A stretch of 21,342 nucleotides of DNA, from NCBI GenBank assembly GCA_020650975.1, contig JAIPMN010001201.1:1-21342 (forward strand), in the 5' to 3' direction. Below, one piece after another: positions 18,301 through 21,342 of this stretch. The first letter of the stretch is position 1; every line of letters begins with the position of its first letter. This DNA is from Apostichopus californicus (lineage: Eukaryota > Echinodermata > Holothuroidea > Aspidochirotida > Stichopodidae). The position numbers and the translations under genes are program-made. A model generated the notes under the pieces. The model saw only the letters and a program-made list of their open reading frames with translations. It did not search any database and was not told the DNA's origin.

Positions 18301-19747
18301 GTAAAAAAAAGGTTATGTAAATATTTCAACACCTTCAAATGATTAACTATATCGTTACATGAATGTCTTTTATTATGGGCATGGTGCACTTGTTCCATAT
18401 TTAGAATGGAGGACTTGAACAAAGGAATTCCATTGTTCTATTGTTAAGGGGTACTGTTACGGTTAGGGTGGGTGGTGTTTAATGATGGGGTCCTCAGTCT
18501 GAATGTAAAAATAGTATTTTCCTAGGGTTCAATTAATCTTCTAACTACTTTAGGAGATTAAGTATGGATTTGTTGTTATTGGAAGTAATTCAGTAGCATT
18601 GAATTCTTATGCAATATATAAACACTAAATTACTCCCTGATTAGTGTGTGACATTTTCTACTGATGTCTGTATTAGTACATCTCATCCCTCTCCTCCATC
18701 CCCCACCCTCACCCCCACTACCACCCCCCCCCCCTTTCTGGTAATTTCTAACACTGTCTACATACTTTAAATAATAGTCCTTACATAAATTATATTTAAT
18801 GTCCTTCTATCTAGTATGCTTATTTAAGCACATTATTCTTAAGCACATTCATTATCATTGATCAAAGTCCAACTTCTGTTTTTGTTTTTTGTTATCACAT
18901 AGGGGTGTAAGGTTAAGTATGTATCCAGTGGGAAATAATTGAACAAAAGAACTCATTAGCCTTGCACATATCACCTTCTCAGACAAGAACATTTCTTACG
19001 GAATATATTCGAGATAAGAAGTGGATAAAAGTCTGTCTGTAGACCGATGATCTTACTAACAAAAGTGTTTCCTGTGTGTGCCCTTATTAGCTGTCAATGC
19101 AGGGACTCTACTTGGAGGGTGGGGGGGGAGGGGGGTAGGGGATCCTATAACAGAGAGAATATGCTGCCCTTTGGGCCTTCTCTCATACATGAATGCTAAC
19201 TCTGGCATTGAGCCTGCATATTTTGGCCTGGGGTAAATTAGGGGGCCAAGGGAAATATTTTCATATTAAAAGTATGCTTTACGAAAATGAAAAGTGGTGG
19301 TGATGGCACACTTCTTCAAACTCTATAATTGCTGTCCTCTTCCGAATACATGTGCAAAGAAGTAATTAAATTTTATTTTTTTATTTTATTTTATATCTTT
19401 ATTTCAAATTTTCTTTGAAATTTTCAGTTGCTGCAAATGTCTCCCATGTCTCTTCTTCTACTTCGTCTTGGACCTCGTCAAAAGCATTTCACTCTCTTTG
19501 ACCAGCATATAACATTTCATGGCATCAGTACTTTCTGATTCAATTTGATAGTTCCTAGACAGTATCCTTTATACGTATCTTTCTCTTTCTTTCTCCAGCT
19601 GCATGCTGCGAACATTCGTCGATAGTAGAGAGATTGTTAGAAAGAGGAGCGGATCCGTCTCTCTTAGATGGCGAGGGCCAAACGCCGTCAGATACAACGG
19701 ACAATTCCGAAATACTAGAGTTACTACTCAGTCATCGTGTAACCTGA
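9235..19747 (+). CDS. ACBD6: Acyl-CoA-binding, ankyrin-repeat protein (ACBD6), complete six-exon gene
   Basis: Exons 9235-9366, 10123-10187, 10725-10883, 12372-12477, 13536-13656 and 19599-19747 join in phases 0, 2, 2, 0, 1 to give 732 nt, or 243 residues plus a stop. All junctions are GT/AG. Residues 12-95 are an acyl-CoA-binding domain. The ligand residues of bovine ACBP have counterparts here: Tyr28 as Tyr39, Lys32 as Lys43, Lys54 as Lys65 and Tyr73 as Tyr84. The core words YAHFKQ, RPGMFDF and KWDAW are present. Two clear ankyrin repeats follow: Leu-Ile-His-Trp-Ala-Cys-Asp-Arg-Gly (158-166) to 187, and 188-220. ACBD6 binds long-chain acyl-CoA and has been tied to lipid remodelling and to N-myristoylation. 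The human protein is 282 residues; most of the difference is a shorter N-terminus here. Exon calls lack transcript support. Confidence 0.93.
9532..9864 (+). mobile_element. TTAA-flanked miniature element, third copy, in ACBD6 intron 1
   Basis: TTAA lies at 9532-9535 and 9861-9864. The inside matches the 6323-6685 copy in the same orientation for nearly the whole length (words GACCTAGTTTCGAATGAGG, CAGCGATGGACATCTCAGGT, CATTACTGTCTGCATTTTGT), with small deletions. The right end GAGTCTTCAATGCC is the inverse of the left end of the other copy. The element fills 333 bp of a 756-bp intron. Confidence 0.82.
10123..10187 (+). CDS. ACBD6: ACBD6 exon 2
   Basis: A 65-nt exon after the acceptor CTTCATGTGCAG, ending at a GTAAGT donor with two bases of a Trp codon. 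It codes for Ala-Thr-Asn-Gly-Gln-Cys-Ser-Thr ... Gly-Arg-Gln-Lys (45-65). The words Arg-Pro-Gly-Met and Asp-Phe-x-Gly are hallmarks of acyl-CoA-binding domains. It is too short to stand out as an open frame. Confidence 0.9.
10188..10724 (+). other. ACBD6 intron 2, with a 72-bp-spaced direct repeat
   Basis: Two related 28-bp stretches, 10418-10445 and 10490-10517, share CCCTCAT, AGATATTCAG or TGATATTCAG, and TGTTGT, spaced by 72 bp. A G-rich run lies at 10371-10392. A 137-codon open frame on the minus strand (10674-10261) covers this intron, but it has Thr and Lys runs produced by the repeats and shows no family features. Confidence 0.55.
10725..10883 (+). CDS. ACBD6: ACBD6 exon 3
   Basis: After CTATACTCAG, this 159-nt exon finishes Trp66 and continues Asp-Ala-Trp-Ser-Lys-Leu, with Ala80-Met ... 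Tyr84 of the last helix of the acyl-CoA-binding domain. A Gly-rich linker (101-110) and Ser-Thr-Leu-Tyr (109-112) follow, similar to the linker before the ankyrin repeats in vertebrate ACBD6. The donor GTAAAT is slightly weak. Confidence 0.9.
10884..12371 (+). other. ACBD6 intron 3
   Basis: A 1488-bp intron. It contains two similar short words around CTGACATGTTGG and CTGACATGTTAG (11714-11754) and a 13-G homopolymer at 12199-12211. No gene or RNA is recognised in it. Confidence 0.6.
12372..12477 (+). CDS. ACBD6: ACBD6 exon 4
   Basis: After CTTTCCTGCAG, this 106-nt exon completes Cys119 and codes for Glu-Ser-Asp-Lys-Thr-Ile-Phe-Asp-Trp-Cys-Lys-Glu-Gly-Asn to Asp-Asp-Ser154. It is the capping helix pair before the ankyrin repeats and matches the Asn-Ile-Phe-Asp-Tyr-Cys style of the vertebrate protein. 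The donor is GTAAGG, phase 0. Confidence 0.88.
12478..13535 (+). other. ACBD6 intron 4
   Basis: A 1058-bp AT-rich intron with a pyrimidine-rich part at about 12590-12800. I see no gene, mobile element or hairpin of note. Confidence 0.55.
13536..13656 (+). CDS. ACBD6: ACBD6 exon 5, first full ankyrin repeat
   Basis: After TTCGCATCAG, this 121-nt exon codes for residues 155-194 plus one base of 195. It has a textbook ankyrin repeat: Leu-Ile-His-Trp-Ala-Cys-Asp-Arg-Gly, then Val-Ile-Asp-Leu-Leu-Leu and Gly-Ala-Asp-Val-Asn. It ends in Gly-Gln-Thr-Pro-Leu-His-Tyr, which starts the next repeat. The donor is GTAAAC; the frame stays open past it, but the readthrough has no ankyrin pattern. Confidence 0.93.
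13882..13922. repeat. Perfect 11-bp hairpin
   Basis: TTCTCCACAGA at 13882-13892 pairs perfectly with TCTGTGGAGAA at 13912-13922 around a 19-base loop. It could be a small element remnant or chance; nothing else is attached to it. Confidence 0.6.
14287..14425 (-). mobile_element. Tandem hammerhead-like motif of a Penelope-like element
   Basis: Two direct copies, 14287-14352 and 14361-14425, agree in nearly all of about 65 bases (shared words AGTATGTTGGCCTGAC, TTTCGATCCTAG, AGGATCTTCTTCAGAG). On the minus strand each reads CTGAAGA, then the hairpin GATCC-5 bases-GGATC, then GAAA. This fits the CTGANGA ... stem II ... GAAA core of hammerhead ribozymes, which are reported from Penelope-like retroelements as tandem copies. 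The remaining stems are not clear to me. The start word CTTTAATATCTT recurs at 14711. Confidence 0.5.
14426..14710. repeat. Purine-rich tract
   Basis: From about 14480 to 14706 the plus strand is strongly A/G-rich (GGAGAGAAGAAAGAAAC-type words) and ends in a G homopolymer. It lies between the second and third CTTTAATATCTT words, so it may be part of the same retroelement. The minus-strand open frames across it are Ser/Leu/Pro-rich and are products of the composition. Confidence 0.5.
14723..15245. other. Intronic stretch, no element recognised
   Basis: AT-rich sequence within ACBD6 intron 5. I see no terminal repeats, open frame of note or RNA. Confidence 0.4.
15246..15310. repeat. Short tandem repeats
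   Basis: The 16-bp unit TAGCATAGTTGCCAAA starts at 15246, 15262 and 15278 (the last cut short at 15290). It is followed directly by two copies of TGTACTGT (15291 and 15302). Confidence 0.85.
15339..15920. mobile_element. hAT-like non-autonomous element, 582 bp
   Basis: The left end CAGGGTTCTCGCCAGC and the reverse complement of the right end, CAGGGTTCTAGCCAGC, match in 15 of 16 bases. Ends beginning CAGGG are typical of hAT transposons. The flanking 8 bases (AAGATAAT and ATTATTAT) are only partly alike, so a target duplication is not shown. The inside has a 78-codon frame (15388-15624) without a transposase motif, so the element appears non-autonomous. Confidence 0.7.
15921..17490. other. 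Intronic stretch with low-complexity runs
   Basis: AT-rich sequence and two pyrimidine tracts with C homopolymers at 17049-17090 and 17172-17213. The open frames at 16230-16553 (minus) and 16963-17313 (plus) owe their length to composition and carry no domain. No gene is supported. Confidence 0.45.
17491..17679. mobile_element. TA-flanked miniature inverted-repeat element, 189 bp
   Basis: TA at 17491-17492 and at 17678-17679 flank inverted ends. The left end reads CGGTGGCTTAATAGGGACAT and the reverse complement of the right end CGGTCGCTTAATATGGACAT, with two mismatches over 20 bases; the match continues as AGGAAA. The inside is AT-rich and repeats ATCTCAAAATTT-type words. TA duplications suggest a Tc1/mariner-type origin. 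Confidence 0.8.
17942..17988. repeat. Two-copy 23-bp direct repeat
   Basis: The 23-bp unit beginning GGGGTGTTTTCCATTTTC and ending TACTT occurs exactly at 17942-17964 and 17966-17988, with one base between. Confidence 0.85.
18060..18225 (+). mobile_element. Probable 3' end of a LINE
   Basis: On the plus strand the stretch runs to AATAAA followed by CGATACGAAACGAAAC (18200-18221), a polyadenylation word plus a short tandem tail as in CR1/L2-type retroposons. It has no coding part and looks 5'-truncated. It meets a minus-strand reverse transcriptase remnant tail to tail. Confidence 0.5.
18240..18422 (-). pseudogene. Reverse transcriptase remnant of a non-LTR retrotransposon
   Basis: On the minus strand, 18422 to 18240 translates to a fragment with Lys-Tyr-Leu-Gly-Leu-Thr-Ile-Asp-Glu-His-Leu-Ser-Trp-Lys (about 18299-18258). 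The pattern (F/Y)LG-x-x-(I/L)-D-E-x-L-x-W-x-x-H/N-I is the well-known C-terminal part of LINE reverse transcriptases such as CR1, Jockey and RTE. The flanks are decayed and no catalytic Tyr-x-Asp-Asp is nearby, so it is a fossil piece. Confidence 0.7.
18682..18737. repeat. C-rich tract
   Basis: A run of C-clusters split by single A or T bases, ending in a 12-C homopolymer. The complementary strand has many G-runs and could form a quadruplex. Confidence 0.75.
19114..19141 (+). repeat. G-run cluster, quadruplex-type motif
   Basis: At least four runs of three or more G with one-base loops (GG-A-GGG-T-GGGGGGGG-A-GGGGGG-T-A-GGGG) in the last part of ACBD6 intron 5. Confidence 0.7.
19599..19747 (+). 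CDS. ACBD6: ACBD6 exon 6, last ankyrin repeats and stop
   Basis: After TTTCTTTCTCCAG the exon completes Ala195 and continues Ala-Cys-Cys-Glu-His-Ser-Ser-Ile-Val-Glu-Arg-Leu-Leu, then Gly-Ala-Asp-Pro-Ser-Leu, and Gly-Gln-Thr-Pro-Ser-Asp before a final Leu-Glu-Leu-Leu-Leu helix and TGA at 19745-19747. A longer open frame at 19603-19866 overlaps it in another frame but gives no known fold; the phase from exon 5 selects this one. Confidence 0.92.
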
Positions 19748-19990
19748 CATATGTTGATGGTCCCTGTTTGAGAGTTTTTCATGTCCACCGGGAACTCAGT
19801 CTGTCGACAGTAATGCGTGTGAAAGTGTCTGAAAAATTTTCCAAGGATTCTTTTCCAAGCTTTTAGTAAAGACTGGTTTCTGTTACTTTCCAGCTCAGGA
19901 CTATGAAATCTCCTTGATGAACAGAAGTACATATTAAACTACAAGTTGATGCACAAAACAGACATACGATCGGATGTCACTGCTGGCACA

Positions 19991-20015
19991 GGGGTGAGGG
20001 GGGGGGGGGGTGGGG
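19991..20015 (+). repeat. G-run cluster in the ACBD6 3' flank
   Basis: GGGG, a 13-G run and GGGG separated by one to three bases. It could form a quadruplex in DNA or in a transcript that reads this far. Confidence 0.7.
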
Positions 20016-21035
20016 AGAGATGGTTGAAGGGGGAGGATGAAATGAGTGTATGTTTATTAACATTTCACTTGTTAATTAAGAATTGCCATTTAACCTGCCT
20101 GATGTAGATTCCATAATTTCATGTCCATTGCAATGGGAGTTCAAAGGTCTGAACAAGAATATCTGATATTTTTCAGTGGAATTTTCCAAGGGTAAAAACA
20201 GTCTTATAATTTTGGATGTCACTTAGCTTGCTAAGCAGCCACATAATGTATGTTGAGATAGCTGAATGCCAACGAATGGTTTGTGTTGCTCACACAACAC
20301 GTCAGATGATTATTCCATTAACAGTTTTTTCATATCAGATTTAATGCATTTTACCATTTCACAGACCATCGCAGTTTGGGGACAAATGGTGGATAAAAAG
20401 CTCTCATTTGACTTCAACCACCCATGTTTCTAACTCCCAGATTGTAGATTTCATTGCTTCTAATGCCAATGTTTGTATTCCCTCGATCCTATCACTGAAA
20501 ATTATAAGCAGCTGTTTTATGATACCATCGGATTTTGGCAAACATTATACATAATGTCGCACAAAAGTCTGTTTTAAAGCCGTGACTTTAGATTCCTGAG
20601 GGTATAATTTCTTACTGCCACTCTCCAAACTTACCATAAAAATCCCTACAATTCTTACAAATTCTCACCGCCACCTGCCAATGGATTTTCACGAAAGAAA
20701 AAGATGGAAACATTGAGATATATGCAACAGGTTCTGTTTGGAAATCAGTAGGTGTGATTTTGAATCAAACTGTAGCCAATGTAAGGGATGATGTCATCAT
20801 AAACAACAAGAAAGAAATAATAAAAAAGACAAATAAATCAATTTTAAATGTATTCCCAGTCTTTTATTTATCTAATCACATACAACTCGAGTTGAAGAAC
20901 ACATGGTCGCAACGTGAGTGCTATGCAATCGACACCGAGGCTCAACGTGACAATTCTTCGATAAGGACCATATGTGACATGAATTCTACACGTGATGATA
21001 ACCGCAAATAAACATGAGTCGATTATTAGTAGTTC

Positions 21036-21068
21036 TATATATATATATTTATATATATAGATATATAC
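21036..21068. repeat. AT microsatellite
   Basis: An imperfect (TA)n run interrupted by single bases, downstream of ACBD6. Confidence 0.85.
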
Positions 21069-21342
21069 AAGATTACTGTTAAAACATGAGTCACCTCCTC
21101 ATGCTACACTTTATACTGTACAATCTAAATATAGTCTATTTTTGTTTAATGATTGGATGTCAAAGACTTTGCAATAAAAATTCTGTGAAACCAAAAGATC
21201 ATTTAGTAATCTCAGAACTTGAAAACTACCCCCCCCCCCCAAAAAAAATATATATATATTGCCATAGCTTTTTAAGTTTGTATTTTTTTTTCTCGAAGAC
21301 CACCAGCATAACAACGGCTCAATCTTTGGGATGGATATTTTA

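Larger units (their letters stand above)
13657..19598 (+). other. ACBD6 intron 5, long and repeat-rich
   Basis: This intron covers 5942 bp between the phase-1 donor at 13657 and the acceptor at 19597-19598. It contains a hairpin, a Penelope-like tandem motif, a hAT-like element, a TA-flanked miniature element, parts of LINEs and several C/G runs, each listed separately. No nested protein gene is supported. Confidence 0.8.
19748..21342 (+). other. 3' UTR and downstream flank of ACBD6
   Basis: No coding exon is recognised after the ACBD6 stop. A G-run cluster lies at 19991-20015. Polyadenylation words AATAAA occur at 20819-20824, 20832-20837, 21007-21012 and 21173-21178; I cannot tell which one is used. 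An AT microsatellite covers 21036-21068, and C and A runs lie at about 21229-21247. Confidence 0.5.

Noticed and set aside
19603..19866. 87-codon open frame on the plus strand over the last ACBD6 exon
   Set aside because: It is in a different frame from the ankyrin-coding one. The splice phase from exon 5 and the Gly-Ala-Asp-Pro pattern select the other frame.

Overview
This window looks like nuclear DNA from an animal. Coding sequence comes in short exons with GT/AG junctions, separated by long AT-rich introns and repeats. There is no operon, no prokaryotic-style gene packing and no tRNA or rRNA that I could recognise. The many interspersed elements, the long C/G homopolymers and the frequent 'taggcct'-type words suggest a marine invertebrate deuterostome, perhaps an echinoderm. 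That assignment is inference and cannot be settled from this window.

Two protein genes can be assembled completely, exon by exon. On the minus strand (4630 down to 605) is a five-exon gene for a 188-residue four-pass membrane protein of the Flower / CACFD1 family. On the plus strand (9235 to 19747) is a six-exon gene for a 243-residue protein with an acyl-CoA-binding domain followed by ankyrin repeats, matching ACBD6. The two genes lie head to head, with about 4.6 kb between their start codons. Nothing suggests that they share a pathway.

Region by region: 1-604 is the 3' flank of the Flower gene; 605-4630 is the Flower gene, with a 41-bp minisatellite in intron 3 and a 12-bp repeat directly next to the intron 1 splice donor; 4631-9234 is intergenic and holds a LINE-like tail, a small inverted-repeat element, an inverted pair of TTAA-flanked elements and a nearly perfect 31-bp hairpin; 9235-13656 holds ACBD6 exons 1-5, with a third TTAA-flanked copy in intron 1; 13657-19598 is a 5.9-kb last intron full of repeats (a Penelope-like tandem motif, a hAT-like element, a TA-flanked miniature element and a decayed LINE); 19599-19747 is the last coding exon; the rest is 3' UTR and flank.

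I did not find a new multi-gene system. The parts that most deserve checking are the TTAA element family, the long hairpin at 8196-8275, the tandem hammerhead-like motif at 14287-14425, the TIR elements at 15339-15920 and 17491-17679, and the repeat at the Flower intron 1 donor, which stays open in frame into the intron.
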